From: an uncultured Prevotella sp.
GTDB taxonomy: Bacteria; Bacteroidota; Bacteroidia; Bacteroidales; Bacteroidaceae
Assembly: GCA_944319935.1 (NCBI GenBank)
Contig: CALUFM010000007.1
Coordinates: 62,001-126,000, forward strand
Length of the DNA stretch: 64,000 nucleotides
Reading direction: 5' to 3'
The position numbers were made by a program, and so were the translations under genes. Shown here one piece after another: positions 25,262 to 34,355 of the stretch. Under the pieces are notes generated by a model. That model made no database searches. It had not been told where the DNA came from and worked only from the letters and a program-made list of their open reading frames with translations. Every line of letters begins with the position of its first letter. Within the stretch, counting starts at the first letter, position 1.

Positions 25262-25287
25262 AAGGCGGGCTTTTGTCCGCCTTTTTT
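25262..25287 (+). terminator. Terminator of aroA
   Basis: A 7-bp stem AAGGCGG/CCGCCTT (25262-25268 with 25277-25283) is followed by T residues. Confidence 0.8.
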
Positions 25288-25401
25288 CTATGGTTGCAAG
25301 GCTGTTGAGGCCTTATCGGGCAATAGAATTATGGTGTTAGGCAATAAAACCACTGTTTGCAAGTTATATAATAGTGATATTGTGGCTTCCGCCCAAACAA
25401 G

Positions 25402-28400
25402 ATGCGCATAAGACTTAAAAGACATATAATCCCCCTTGTGGTTGTCGCCGTCATGCTGACGGCCGCAGGTTGCTCTACGGAGAAGAACACCGCGCAGAGC
25501 CGTTGGTGGCATTCTTTCACCGCCCGTTACAATACTTATTATAACGGCTCGGTGGCGTATATCGACGGTTCGCTTGAGAAAGAGCAGGGCAACAAGGACA
25601 ACTACACCGAGATGCTCCCCCTCTACACCGTCGGCAACAAGAACAGCCGCAGCCTTGGCGAGGCCAACTTCGACCGCGCCATAGAGAAATGCCAGAAGGC
25701 CATAAAGCTGCACAGCATCAAGCGGAGGCCGCAGTGGACGAAAAGCCGCAAGAAAACCCCTAAGGACATCGAGTGGTTAAACCGCAAGGAGTACAACCCC
25801 TTCTTGTGGAAGGCGTGGATGCTGATGGGGCGCGCGCAGTTCATGAAAGGCTCGTTTGACGAGGCCGCGTCAACTTTCGCCTACATGAGCCGCCTTTACG
25901 CCACTCAACCGGCCATCTACGGCAGGGCGAGGGCTTGGCTGGCGAAGTGCTACATCGAGCAAGACTGGCTCTATGACGCCGAGGACGTCATAACGAAGAT
26001 GCGCCGCGACTCGATGCACTGGCGGGCACGCAAGGAGTGGGACTACACCTACGCCGACTATTACATCCACACCGGGCAGTACGCCGAGGCCATACCTTAT
26101 CTGCGGAAGGTCATCAAGCACGAGATGCGCCGCAAGCAGAAGGCGCGCGAGTGGTACCTGATGGGGCAGCTTGAGGCCGCCCTCGGCAACGAGGACAAGG
26201 CTTACAAGGCCTACAAGCGCGTGTTGAGGCTAAGTCCTCCGTATGAACTTGCGTTCAACGCACGCATCGCCATGACCGAGGTTATGGCCGGGCGCAAGTC
26301 GAAGAAGATGATAAGGAAGCTGAAGCGCATGGCGCGGTCAGACAACAACAAGGAGTATCTTGACCAGGTATATTATGCCATCGGCAACATATATCTCAAC
26401 CAGAAAGACACGCTCAACGCCATTTCGGCATACGAACTGGGCAACGAGAAGTCAACGCGTAACGGCATAGAGAAAGGCGTCTTGCTGCTGAAGCTCGGCG
26501 ACCTGTACTGGGAACGAGAGGACTACAGCAACGCCCGTCGCTGTTACGGCGAGGCTATCGGCCTGTTGGACAAGGAGCGTGAGGACTACGAACAAATGTC
26601 AGAGCGGTCGAAAGTGCTTGACGAGCTGGTGCCTTACACTGACGCCATCCACCTGCAAGATTCGCTGCAGGCCCTCGCCAAGATGCCCGAGGCAGAGCGA
26701 AACGCTGCCATCGACCGCGTGATAGAGGCGTTGAAGAAGAAAGAGGAAGAAGAACGCAAGGCACAAGCGGAGGCCGAAGCCCAGCAGTATCTTGCCGAAC
26801 AGGGCGGCGTGGGCAGCCAGACGGGGCAGACAAACATGACAACCAACACCACGGACAAGAGCGGTACGTGGTACTTCTACAACCCTACGGCGGTCAGCCA
26901 GGGTAAGGCCACTTTCCAGAAGTTGTGGGGGCGGCGTGAGAACGTTGACGACTGGCAGCGCGTGAACAAGACTGTCGTGGCCATGGCGGTCAACCCTGAC
27001 GAGCTGACCGACGAGCAACGAGACTCCATCGCGGCAGCGGAGGCCGTGCAGGACTCCATCGACAAGGCAATGGAGAACCCTGAAAACAATCCGCACGAGC
27101 GTGAGTATTACATGAAGCAGATACCTTTCACGCCCGAGCAGGTGGCTGAAAGCAACAAGATAATCGAGGACGGGCTGTTCCATGCGGGCGTGATTTTCAA
27201 GGACAAGCTTGACAATCTCACGCTGGGAGAGAAGAGCTTGCGCCGCCTTACCGACAATTACAAAGACTACGAGAACCTTGACGACGCTTATTATCACCTG
27301 TTCCTGCTGTATTCGCGGCGGGGCGACAGGGCCTTGGCCGCCACCTATCTTGAGGCCTTGAAGCGTGATTACCCCAAGAGCGAATGGACGGTGATGCTGG
27401 CAGACCCGAATTTCGTGGAGAACTCCCGCTTCGGCGTACACATAGAAGACTCGCTTTACGCCGCGACGTATGACGCCTTCAAGGCAGACAGGTTTGCCGA
27501 GGTGAAGGCCAACACTGAGCTTTCGGCTTCGCGTTTCCCCCTTGGCGCGAACCGCGACAAGTTCATCTTCATCGGCGGACTGAGCAAGCTGAACAGTGGA
27601 GACAGCAACGGCTGCCTGGCTGACATGCAGGAAGTGGTCAGCAAATATCCTGAAAGCGACGTGGGCGAGATGGCCGGCATGATAATCAACGGCGTGAAGG
27701 CCGGCCGCCAGTTGTATGGAGGCAAGTTTGACATCGCCGACATCTGGGAGCGCAGGACAGTGGTGTTGAACGACAGCGACTCCATCTCCGCGCGCAAGTT
27801 CGTGGCCGAACGCAACACTGACTTCTCGTTCCTGCTGGTGTATTCGCCCGATTCTGTTGACGAGAACAAGCTGCTGTTCGAACTTGCGAGATTCAATTTC
27901 ACAAACTTCATCGTCAGGAATTTCGATGTCGTCATTGAAGAGCAGGGCGGCCTCCACCGTATGCGCGTCAGCGGATTCATGAGTTATGACGAGGCGTTGC
28001 AGTACGCCCGGCAGCTCCATTCCAACCGCAATGTCAACACCTTGGCGCGCAAGGCCCGCTCGATAGTCATCAGTGACGCCAACCTCGAACTGCTTGGCAC
28101 GCAGTACAGTTACAACGATTACGACAAGTTCTATGAGCAACATTTCGTGCCGTTGCGCGTAAGCACGGTGCGGCTGCTTACCGAACCCGCCGAGATAGAA
28201 TACGAGCATCCTGAAGACAGCGGCGGAAGCGGAGGCGACGGTCTGTATAACGGCGGCGTGATAGAAGACGGACTGTTCATAGAAGACGAGCAGCCGGCTG
28301 CGCCGCAGGAGAGCGGTACGTTCGTGGTTCCTGACGAGCCGGAGACAAGGCCGTCGGCCGGTGAGCAGGAGGGCGGCACGCTGATAGTGCCCGAAGAGTC

Positions 28401-28854
28401 TGCCGGCAACGCGCCGCAGACTGACAGCGGCACAATCGTAATACCCGACGCGCAGGAGGAAACACCTGTCCCCGAACCGCAAGACGGAGGCGACACGTTC
28501 ATGATAGAAGACGAGCCGCAGAATGCGGGACAACCTGTGGAAGTGCCTGACGCACAGGGCGAGACGACCATTCCAGGCGAGCCTGAGGACAGCCCGCAGC
28601 CAGACACTGGGCAAAAGGCGGCAAACGAGCCGGCGAAAGACGTGGAATCGCAGCCTGAAACGCCGCAAAACGCAAGGCAAAATGCCGCCCATGGCGAACA
28701 GCGGGAAAACAACCAGCCGCAAGACGGGCTGATAATAGAGTTCAACGACGACTTTGGCGGCACTGACGACAACCCTGGAAGCAACGCCACAGAGGACAAC
28801 CGCCAGGACGGTTACGACCTTGAGGACGAATATTACGACCTCGAAGGATTTTAA
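25402..28854 (+). CDS. porW: Type IX secretion system TPR lipoprotein PorW/SprE
   Basis: 1150 residues. A lipoprotein signal ends at the lipobox TAAGC (Cys24). The segment SRWWHSFTARYNTYYNGSVA right after the signal is the hallmark of PorW/SprE. TPR-rich helical sequence follows to about 870 (for example WYLMGQLEAALGNEDKAYKA), with a Glu/Lys/Ala coiled-coil patch at about 445-475 and another helical block. The last 200 residues are a Pro/Glu/Asp/Gln-rich, probably disordered tail with repeated TFVVPDEPE/TLIVPEES units. PorW is an outer-membrane lipoprotein required for type IX secretion, where I recall it linking PorX signalling or the PorLM motor to the translocon. porX follows after a repeat hairpin. 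Confidence 0.85.
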   Translation: MRIRLKRHIIPLVVVAVMLTAAGCSTEKNTAQSRWWHSFTARYNTYYNGSVAYIDGSLEKEQGNKDNYTEMLPLYTVGNKNSRSLGEANFDRAIEKCQKAIKLHSIKRRPQWTKSRKKTPKDIEWLNRKEYNPFLWKAWMLMGRAQFMKGSFDEAASTFAYMSRLYATQPAIYGRARAWLAKCYIEQDWLYDAEDVITKMRRDSMHWRARKEWDYTYADYYIHTGQYAEAIPYLRKVIKHEMRRKQKAREWYLMGQLEAALGNEDKAYKAYKRVLRLSPPYELAFNARIAMTEVMAGRKSKKMIRKLKRMARSDNNKEYLDQVYYAIGNIYLNQKDTLNAISAYELGNEKSTRNGIEKGVLLLKLGDLYWEREDYSNARRCYGEAIGLLDKEREDYEQMSERSKVLDELVPYTDAIHLQDSLQALAKMPEAERNAAIDRVIEALKKKEEEERKAQAEAEAQQYLAEQGGVGSQTGQTNMTTNTTDKSGTWYFYNPTAVSQGKATFQKLWGRRENVDDWQRVNKTVVAMAVNPDELTDEQRDSIAAAEAVQDSIDKAMENPENNPHEREYYMKQIPFTPEQVAESNKIIEDGLFHAGVIFKDKLDNLTLGEKSLRRLTDNYKDYENLDDAYYHLFLLYSRRGDRALAATYLEALKRDYPKSEWTVMLADPNFVENSRFGVHIEDSLYAATYDAFKADRFAEVKANTELSASRFPLGANRDKFIFIGGLSKLNSGDSNGCLADMQEVVSKYPESDVGEMAGMIINGVKAGRQLYGGKFDIADIWERRTVVLNDSDSISARKFVAERNTDFSFLLVYSPDSVDENKLLFELARFNFTNFIVRNFDVVIEEQGGLHRMRVSGFMSYDEALQYARQLHSNRNVNTLARKARSIVISDANLELLGTQYSYNDYDKFYEQHFVPLRVSTVRLLTEPAEIEYEHPEDSGGSGGDGLYNGGVIEDGLFIEDEQPAAPQESGTFVVPDEPETRPSAGEQEGGTLIVPEESAGNAPQTDSGTIVIPDAQEETPVPEPQDGGDTFMIEDEPQNAGQPVEVPDAQGETTIPGEPEDSPQPDTGQKAANEPAKDVESQPETPQNARQNAAHGEQRENNQPQDGLIIEFNDDFGGTDDNPGSNATEDNRQDGYDLEDEYYDLEGF

Positions 28855-28857
28855 TAA

Positions 28858-28945
28858 AATGACAAGCAGACAAGTAACGAGTGACAAGCAGACAAGTGGA
28901 AAGGCGAAATGCCTTGTCTGCTCGTCCGCTTGTCACTTGTAAACT
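28858..28945 (+). repeat. ACAAGTGACAAG-type inverted repeat between porW and porX
   Basis: ACAAGCAGACAAGT-like direct repeats on the left arm pair with CTTGTCTGCTCGTCCGCTTG and TCACTTGTAAACTAAA on the right. The same design recurs at 30600-30750 and 53160-53290, each time inside an operon and just before a start codon. Confidence 0.7.
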
Positions 28946-28957
28946 AAATGACTGACA

Positions 28958-30592
28958 ATGAGCAACGGATTACTTTTATGGGCTGACGACGAGATAGAAC
29001 TGCTCCGCGCCCACATAATCTTCCTTGAAAAGAAAGGGTATGACGTGGTGACCGTGACCAACGGCACCGACGCCATCGACCAATGCCGGCAGAAGACTTT
29101 CGACCTAATCTTGCTCGACGAGATGATGCCAGGCCTCAGCGGACTTGAGACCCTGCAGCGCATAAAGGAACTATCGCCGGCCACGCCGGTCGTAATGGTG
29201 ACCAAGAGCGAGGAGGAGAACATCATGGACCAGGCCATAGGCTCGAAAATAGCCGACTACCTTATAAAGCCCGTCAACCCCAACCAAATCCTGCTTTCGC
29301 TGAAAAAGAACATCCACCAGAAGGAAATCGTCACTGAGGTTACCCAGAGCGGATACCAGCAGAGCTTTCAGGACATAGCCCTGCAAATCAGCGAATGCAA
29401 GACGTGCAACGACTGGATGGACGTCTACCGCCGGCTCGTGCATTGGGAACTTGAGCTTAGCGGCACCGACAGCGGCATGTCCGAGATGCTGAAAATGCAG
29501 AAAGAAGAGGCCAACAACGGCTTCGCCAAGTATGTGAAAACCCATTACATGGACTGGATGTACGACCTTGCCGCCGGCATGACGGTTTCCAACCGGCCGG
29601 CGTCGAAGCTGCGCCTTGCCCGCCCCAACGCGCATGACAAGCAGCCAAAGGCCGAGGAACGCCCCCTGATGAGCGTTGACATATTCAAGAAAAAGATATT
29701 CCCTCTGCTCGACGCGGGCGAGAAGGTGTTCCTCATTGTCATCGACAACTTCCGCTTGGACCAGTGGCGCGTCCTCTCACAGGAAATCGGCGACATGTTC
29801 GACATTGACGAGCAGACATACATGAGCATACTACCGACGGCCACGCAGTACGCCCGCAACGCCATCTTCAGCGGTCTCATGCCGGTGAAGATAGCCGAGA
29901 TGTTCCCCGAACTGTGGGTTGACGAAGACGAGGAAGAGGGCAAGAACCTCAACGAAGGGCCGCTCATCAAGACCCAGCTTGAGCGTTTCCGCCGCCACGA
30001 CACGTTCTCTTACCACAAGGTGAACGACTCTACGGGCGCGGACAAGTTCCTGCAGAAGTTCAATTCGCTGAAAGGCAACTCGCTCAACGTGCTTGTCATC
30101 AACTTCATCGACATGCTGAGCCACGCCCGCACGGAGTCGAAGATGGTGCGCGAACTGGCCAACAACGAGGCTGCCTACCGCAGCATAACGCTCAGTTGGT
30201 TTCGCCATTCGGTGCTGGCCGACCTGTTCAAGATGCTCGCCCAAAGCGATTTCACGGTAGTGATGACCACCGACCATGGCAGCATACGCGCCTCGAAGCC
30301 CGTCAAGATAATAGGCGACCGCAACACGAACACCAACCTCCGTTACAAGCTCGGCAAGAACCTGAACTACAACTCAAAGGAAGTGTTTGTCATAAAAGAG
30401 CCTCACAAGGCCATGTTGCCGGCTCCCAACCTCAGCACTTCATACGTCTTCGCGACGGGCGACGCCTTCTTCGCCTATCCAAACAACTACAACTATTACG
30501 TTTCTTACTATAAAGACACCTTCCAGCACGGCGGCATCTCGATGGAGGAAATGATTGTCCCGCTCGTCACGATGAGGGTTAGGAAAAGATAG
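28958..30592 (+). CDS. porX: Type IX secretion regulator PorX: response regulator with PglZ domain
   Basis: 544 residues. The N-terminal receiver domain (1-120) has the acidic pair Asp10/Asp11, the phosphorylated Asp54 in LILLDEMMPGLSG and Lys104 in YLIKPVN. A helical linker follows and then a C-terminal PglZ (alkaline phosphatase-like) domain from about 235, with VFLIVIDNFRLDQWRV and SILPTATQYARNAIFSGLMP holding metal-site residues. In Porphyromonas PorX acts with the PorY kinase and the sigma factor SigP in T9SS expression, and the PglZ domain hydrolyses oligonucleotides. It is flanked by porW and tsaE, both in the same orientation. Confidence 0.93.
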   Translation: MSNGLLLWADDEIELLRAHIIFLEKKGYDVVTVTNGTDAIDQCRQKTFDLILLDEMMPGLSGLETLQRIKELSPATPVVMVTKSEEENIMDQAIGSKIADYLIKPVNPNQILLSLKKNIHQKEIVTEVTQSGYQQSFQDIALQISECKTCNDWMDVYRRLVHWELELSGTDSGMSEMLKMQKEEANNGFAKYVKTHYMDWMYDLAAGMTVSNRPASKLRLARPNAHDKQPKAEERPLMSVDIFKKKIFPLLDAGEKVFLIVIDNFRLDQWRVLSQEIGDMFDIDEQTYMSILPTATQYARNAIFSGLMPVKIAEMFPELWVDEDEEEGKNLNEGPLIKTQLERFRRHDTFSYHKVNDSTGADKFLQKFNSLKGNSLNVLVINFIDMLSHARTESKMVRELANNEAAYRSITLSWFRHSVLADLFKMLAQSDFTVVMTTDHGSIRASKPVKIIGDRNTNTNLRYKLGKNLNYNSKEVFVIKEPHKAMLPAPNLSTSYVFATGDAFFAYPNNYNYYVSYYKDTFQHGGISMEEMIVPLVTMRVRKR

Positions 30593-30599
30593 TTTAATT

Positions 30600-30750
30600 T
30601 GCAGACAAGGGGCGAGTAACGAGCAGGCCAGAGACCAGTAACGAGCAAACAAGTGACGAGGCTGATTGGCTTGTCTGCTTGCAGCTTGTCACTTGTCAAC
30701 TAAACAATACGGGCTTGTCCGCTTGTGGCTTGTCACTTGTCAACTAAAAA
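30600..30750 (+). repeat. ACAAGTGACAAG-type repeat between porX and tsaE
   Basis: Left-arm GCAGACAAG, GAGCAAACAAGTGACGAG units can pair with two tandem right-arm copies of CTTGTC(T/C)GCTTG...GCTTGTCACTTGTCAACTAAA (about 30680-30750). The second right-arm copy ends just before the tsaE leader. Confidence 0.7.
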
Positions 30751-30758
30751 ATAAATAT

Positions 30759-31172
30759 ATGGATATAAAAATCAACAATCTTGAGACCATCGACGAGGCC
30801 GCGCGCCAGTTCATCGACAACATGGGGCGCGCCCGTGTATTTGCCTTTTACGGCAAGATGGGTGCCGGCAAAACCACGTTCGTCAAGGCCGTGTGCCGCC
30901 GGTTGGGCGTAGACGACGTGATAACGTCGCCCACGTTCGCCATCGTAAACGAATACACGTCGGCCACAACGGGCGACACAATCTACCACTTCGACTTCTA
31001 CCGCATAAAGAAGCTCGACGAAGTTTATGACATGGGGTATGAGGAATACTTTTACGGAGGCAACCTCTGCTTCATAGAGTGGCCCGAACTGGTGGAGAGC
31101 CTGTTGCCAGAAGATGCCGTGAAGGTGACAATCAGCGAGGCCGAAGACGGCACGCGCACCGTCAGCTTCTGA
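30759..31172 (+). CDS. tsaE: tRNA threonylcarbamoyladenosine biosynthesis ATPase TsaE
   Basis: 137 residues from the ATG at 30759. Upstream in-frame starts read through the repeat and are rejected. The P-loop is GKMGAGKTT (32-40), then VDDVITSPTFAIVNEY with the family's SPT motif and FIEWPELVESLLPEDAV at the C-terminal end. It is the ATPase that cooperates with TsaB and TsaD in t6A37 modification of ANN-decoding tRNAs. It follows porX, a common arrangement in Bacteroidetes, and is closed by a 15-bp terminator. Confidence 0.93.
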   Translation: MDIKINNLETIDEAARQFIDNMGRARVFAFYGKMGAGKTTFVKAVCRRLGVDDVITSPTFAIVNEYTSATTGDTIYHFDFYRIKKLDEVYDMGYEEYFYGGNLCFIEWPELVESLLPEDAVKVTISEAEDGTRTVSF

Positions 31173-31189
31173 ATTTTCGGCTGTATGGG

Positions 31190-31234
31190 AACGCCCCCGC
31201 AAGCTAATGTTTATATGGCTTGCGGGGGCGTTTT
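31190..31234. terminator. Bidirectional terminator between tsaE and porT
   Basis: A perfect 15-bp stem (31190-31204 with 31218-31232) lies between convergent genes, with TT after it on the plus strand. Confidence 0.8.
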
Positions 31235-31294
31235 GATTTGGTTTAAAATGTATCTTGTGTAAAGTGTGGCGTGATACGATGAAGAATTTACAAC

Positions 31295-32044
31295 TTATTC
31301 AAAGTAGAATGACAAGACAATCATCTTGCTTCGCGCTTCGTTCACAGACTTGGCGTACATCACTTTGTTTTCGTCACGCAGTTGGTCGGCGTGTTTCGCG
31401 TCCAAGCTGTTGAGCAGGCTGTAGCAGAACTTCAGTTCGGGGCGCAGCTTGAAGAACGGCAGGTAGATGTCGCAACCCAAGCCGATTTCGAGGAAAACGT
31501 CGTAACGCTTCAGCTTGATGTAGTCGTTGTCGCCGCCCGAAAGGTTTATCATGGGGTTTATTCCACCCATAATGTAGGGGCGTACGTTGTCGAGTCTCGG
31601 CGCACAGAACAGCAGGTTGAGCGGCGTGGCGATGTAGACGGTCTTCATGTCTTGCGTCTGTGTTATCGGCGTTCCGTCCTCAAGTTTGTCCGTGAGGTTG
31701 TAGAATGTCAGGTGGCGGTTGCCGAAATACATCGTCGGGGCGACCCTGAAAGCGAAATAAGTGCCGAGGCGCAACTCTCCGAGTACGCCTACGTTGAAGC
31801 CCATGTCCCACCGGTCTTGGTCGCAAGTGATGATTTTCTCGGTCTGCGTGCCGTCTGTGTTCATCACCATTTGCGGCCCTATGTTGTTGAACTCGATGTC
31901 CTGGAAGTGTGTGCCGACCACGACGCCGAAGTGGAACGGGCGCAAGTCGGTGTACGGCCTGTTCTGTACGGCGTTGCCTTGCGCGCTTGTTCTCAGCGTC
32001 AGGGCAAGCAAGATGAATATGTGGAAAAGTCTGTTTGCCATCAT
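31295..32044 (-). CDS. porT: Type IX secretion system outer-membrane barrel protein PorT
   Basis: 249 residues; start at either of two adjacent ATGs (32044 or 32041). A signal peptide ends near RTSAQG. The mature part is an outer-membrane beta-barrel with FHFGVVVGTHFQDIEFNNIG, the diagnostic PorT/SprT opening. Later strands include YFAFRVAPTMYFGNRHLTFY and LKRYDVFLEIGLGCDIYLPF, and the chain ends in aromatic YFE, as outer-membrane barrels do. PorT is essential for type IX secretion in Porphyromonas. It lies 51 bases downstream of the two nucleotidase genes, probably in one operon. Confidence 0.88.
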   Translation of the reverse strand: MMANRLFHIFILLALTLRTSAQGNAVQNRPYTDLRPFHFGVVVGTHFQDIEFNNIGPQMVMNTDGTQTEKIITCDQDRWDMGFNVGVLGELRLGTYFAFRVAPTMYFGNRHLTFYNLTDKLEDGTPITQTQDMKTVYIATPLNLLFCAPRLDNVRPYIMGGINPMINLSGGDNDYIKLKRYDVFLEIGLGCDIYLPFFKLRPELKFCYSLLNSLDAKHADQLRDENKVMYAKSVNEARSKMIVLSFYFE

Positions 32045-32095
32045 ATATTATAACGGTCAGTTCGTCATAATATTTTATTTACCCGTCAACGCTTT

Positions 32096-32938
32096 CTATT
32101 TCTTTTCTACTTTGACGGTTATTTTCCCGATGTAAATGCCGTGTTTGCCGTTTTGGTCGTTGGGTGTTGCCCTGTTGTCAAGGTTCTTCATGTATTTCAT
32201 TTCCTCGAAATACGAGTGCGAGTGGCCGCCAAGCACGATGTCGATGTTCCTTGTCTGCCGCATCATTTCGGTGTCGTCAGTGCCGAGTATGTCCCATCCC
32301 AAGTGTGAGAGGCATATCACTATGTCGCATTTTTCGTCTTCCTTGAGTTTCTTGGCCACGCTGTTCGCCGCCTTTACGGGGTCGTTGTATTTCACGCCTT
32401 TGCATGTTTCGGCCATCACGAGACCTTCGAGTTGCGGCGAAAGGCCGAATATCCCGATTTTCAGTCCGTCCCTTTTGATTATGGTGTAAGGCTTTACGAT
32501 GCCCTCAAGTGCCGTTCCTGTGAAGTCGTAATTGGCGCAAACGATGGGAAACTCGGCTTTCTTGAACAGGCGGGCCATGTTTTCCACGCCGAAGTCGAAC
32601 TCGTGGTTGCCTATCGTGGCGGCGTCATATTTCATCATGTTCATCAGCCCGATTTCCACATCTCCTTTGAACATGGTGTAGTATGGCGAGCCTTGCGAGA
32701 AGTCGCCGCTGTCGAGCAAGAGCAGTTTCGGGTCCTTTTCACGTTCCTGCTTGACCATTTCCACCCTGCGTATGAAGCCTCCTCGCCCGGCGAGCAGCGT
32801 GTCGGAGAGGTTGGGGTTGAGCGGGAATATGCAACTGTGGGTGTCGTTCGTGTGTAGGATTACAATGTGTTTGCCCCTTGCCTGCGCGCCGGCAAGCAGA
32901 ATAGTGGCCGTCAACAGTGTTATTATGATGCGTTTCAT
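32096..32938 (-). CDS. 5'-nucleotidase-type metallophosphatase, catalytic domain only
   Basis: 280 residues with a signal peptide (MKRIIITLLTATILLAGAQA). It is a calcineurin-like phosphoesterase: ILHTNDTHSCI (metal His/Asp), LLDSGDFSQGSPY, TIGNHEFDFG, CLSHLGWD and LGGHSHSYFEE give all the di-metal ligands. It would hydrolyse nucleotides or related phosphoesters in the periplasm. It lacks the C-terminal substrate-binding domain of UshA-type 5'-nucleotidases, which is encoded by the gene just upstream that overlaps it by 4 bases; the two products probably work together. Confidence 0.9.
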   Translation of the reverse strand: MKRIIITLLTATILLAGAQARGKHIVILHTNDTHSCIFPLNPNLSDTLLAGRGGFIRRVEMVKQEREKDPKLLLLDSGDFSQGSPYYTMFKGDVEIGLMNMMKYDAATIGNHEFDFGVENMARLFKKAEFPIVCANYDFTGTALEGIVKPYTIIKRDGLKIGIFGLSPQLEGLVMAETCKGVKYNDPVKAANSVAKKLKEDEKCDIVICLSHLGWDILGTDDTEMMRQTRNIDIVLGGHSHSYFEEMKYMKNLDNRATPNDQNGKHGIYIGKITVKVEKK

Positions 32939-33705
32939 TTGTCTTCTGTTTTTATCCTTCCTTCAATTCTTGAACTTACGCTTTCGCCCTTGGCCATCTT
33001 CCCTTTCATGTACTTTATTATCAATTGGCGCACGTTGTTGTCGCCGCTTCTGGGCGAGTTGACGTCGGTGGAGCTTTTGAAAGCCGTCATGTTGTCGTTG
33101 CCTTGGGCCACGTAGTCGATTGTTGCGATGCGGTATCTGGCGTCAGGGGCAATCTCTTTGCCGTGCAGTTTGGCAGACTTCAGCTTGCCGTCATCGGTTA
33201 TTACGAGTTCGACACCGTGGCTTACGCCCTCTCCGCCCACCTGGGCTATCTGGCTGAACAGCTCGTTCACCTTGTCGCCTGTCAGCGTAACGAAGCATAT
33301 CTTGTTCTCAAACGGAGCCACGTCAAGCACGTCGCCGTAGGTAATGTCGCCCTTGGCAAAGGCCGAGCGTATGCCGCCGATGTTGTAGACGGCGAAGTCA
33401 GGCTGTTCGCCGTATGCCTTTCCGCTCCATACGAGGATGTCGGCCAGCAGGTTTGACAGCAGGCTTTCCGGCCTGTCGGCCGACATGTATTCGGCCGCTT
33501 TGCCGACAACAGGGCTCATAATGCTGTCCACGCGCTGCTTGTAAGGCGCGATGAAAGCCGCCGCGGCCTTGTCAGGCGAGGCGTCATAAGTGCTGTCAAT
33601 CAATATGCGTGAACGTTGGAAACTTGTGATTTCATAACCTGTCGAACATGAAGTCGCAACCAGGATGGTGGATATTAATCCGCAGAAAATCAGTTTTTTA
33701 CACAT
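32935..33705 (-). CDS. 5'-nucleotidase C-terminal-domain lipoprotein
   Basis: 256 residues. A lipoprotein signal ends at VATSC (Cys20). The rest is a 5'-nucleotidase C-terminal (substrate-binding) domain: LSNLLADILVWSGKAYGEQP, DFAVYNIGGIRSAFAKGDIT, VAPFENKICFVTLTGDKV and ATIDYVAQGNDNMTAF. It carries no metal site. The stop overlaps the start of the metallophosphatase gene by 4 bases (ATGA-type coupling), so one enzyme is split in two chains here. A good promoter lies at 33727-33757. Confidence 0.9.
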   Translation of the reverse strand: MCKKLIFCGLISTILVATSCSTGYEITSFQRSRILIDSTYDASPDKAAAAFIAPYKQRVDSIMSPVVGKAAEYMSADRPESLLSNLLADILVWSGKAYGEQPDFAVYNIGGIRSAFAKGDITYGDVLDVAPFENKICFVTLTGDKVNELFSQIAQVGGEGVSHGVELVITDDGKLKSAKLHGKEIAPDARYRIATIDYVAQGNDNMTAFKSSTDVNSPRSGDNNVRQLIIKYMKGKMAKGESVSSRIEGRIKTEDK

Positions 33706-33726
33706 ATTTCTACCTTAAAAACGGTG

Positions 33727-33757
33727 CAAAGGTAGCTAAAAACGCAAACGAGGCAAA
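33727..33757 (-). promoter_or_regulatory. Promoter of the nucleotidase-porT operon
   Basis: On the minus strand: -33 TTTG (33754-33757), a 19-base spacer and -7 TACCTTTG (33727-33734). Confidence 0.75.
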
Positions 33758-33783
33758 GAAAAAGGCAAAAAAATCAAGTTACG

Positions 33784-33815
33784 TTTGGATGTCATGCCTA
33801 AAATGAGTACCTTTG
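33784..33815 (+). promoter_or_regulatory. Promoter of rplS
   Basis: -33 TTTG at 33784-33787, a 20-base spacer and -7 TACCTTTG at 33808-33815. The leader to rplS is about 85 bases. It is divergent from the promoter at 33727. Confidence 0.75.
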
Positions 33816-33903
33816 CACCGCTTTCCGCGTAATCGCTGACAGGAAGAAGAGTAGCCTCGTTATGTTGCGCAGGAACGATGAACAAATTTAATTATCAAAC
33901 ACA

Positions 33904-34269
33904 ATGGATTTAATTAAAGTTGCTGAAGAAGCATTTGCAACCGGCAAGAAGTTCCCTGAGTTCAAGGCAGGTGATACTGTGACTGTCGCTTACAAAATCG
34001 TCGAGGGTTCAAAGGAGAGAATCCAGCTTTACCGTGGCGTAGTGATTAAAATCTGCGGCCAGGGTGACAAGAAACGCTTTACCGTGCGCAAGATGTCAGG
34101 CACTGTAGGTGTAGAGCGTATCTTCCCGATTGAGTCTCCCAACATCGAGAGCATCGAGGTGAACAAGTATGGCAAGGTGCGCCGCGCCAAGTTGTACTAT
34201 CTCCGCAAGCTCACAGGTAAGAAGGCTCGTATCGCAGAGAAGAAGGTTGTCGCAAAGAAAGAAGACTGA
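33904..34269 (+). CDS. rplS: 50S ribosomal protein L19
   Basis: 121 residues, the normal length. It sits at the 30S-50S interface. Diagnostic segments: [60 protein letters not shown] and [20 protein letters not shown]. Encoded alone here, without the rpsP-rimM-trmD genes it accompanies in many other phyla. It has its own promoter and terminator. Confidence 0.98.
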   Translation: MDLIKVAEEAFATGKKFPEFKAGDTVTVAYKIVEGSKERIQLYRGVVIKICGQGDKKRFTVRKMSGTVGVERIFPIESPNIESIEVNKYGKVRRAKLYYLRKLTGKKARIAEKKVVAKKED

Positions 34270-34288
34270 TTTTAACGTAATGCAAAAT

Positions 34289-34332
34289 AAATGGCATGCA
34301 GGGTCGTCGGCCGTGCATGCCATTTGTTTTTT
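34289..34332. terminator. Terminator of rplS
   Basis: A perfect 12-bp stem (34289-34300 with 34314-34325) is followed by GTTTTTT. It lies between convergent genes. Confidence 0.85.
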
Positions 34333-34355
34333 ACAGGTTTGCCGTTGCCGCCTTG

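Noticed and set aside
26599..28887. Long open frame (762 codons) on the minus strand opposite porW
   Set aside because: It is fully antisense to a clearly recognisable T9SS lipoprotein gene. The product is a low-complexity Leu/Val/Arg-rich sequence without any domain, as expected from the codon bias of the real gene.
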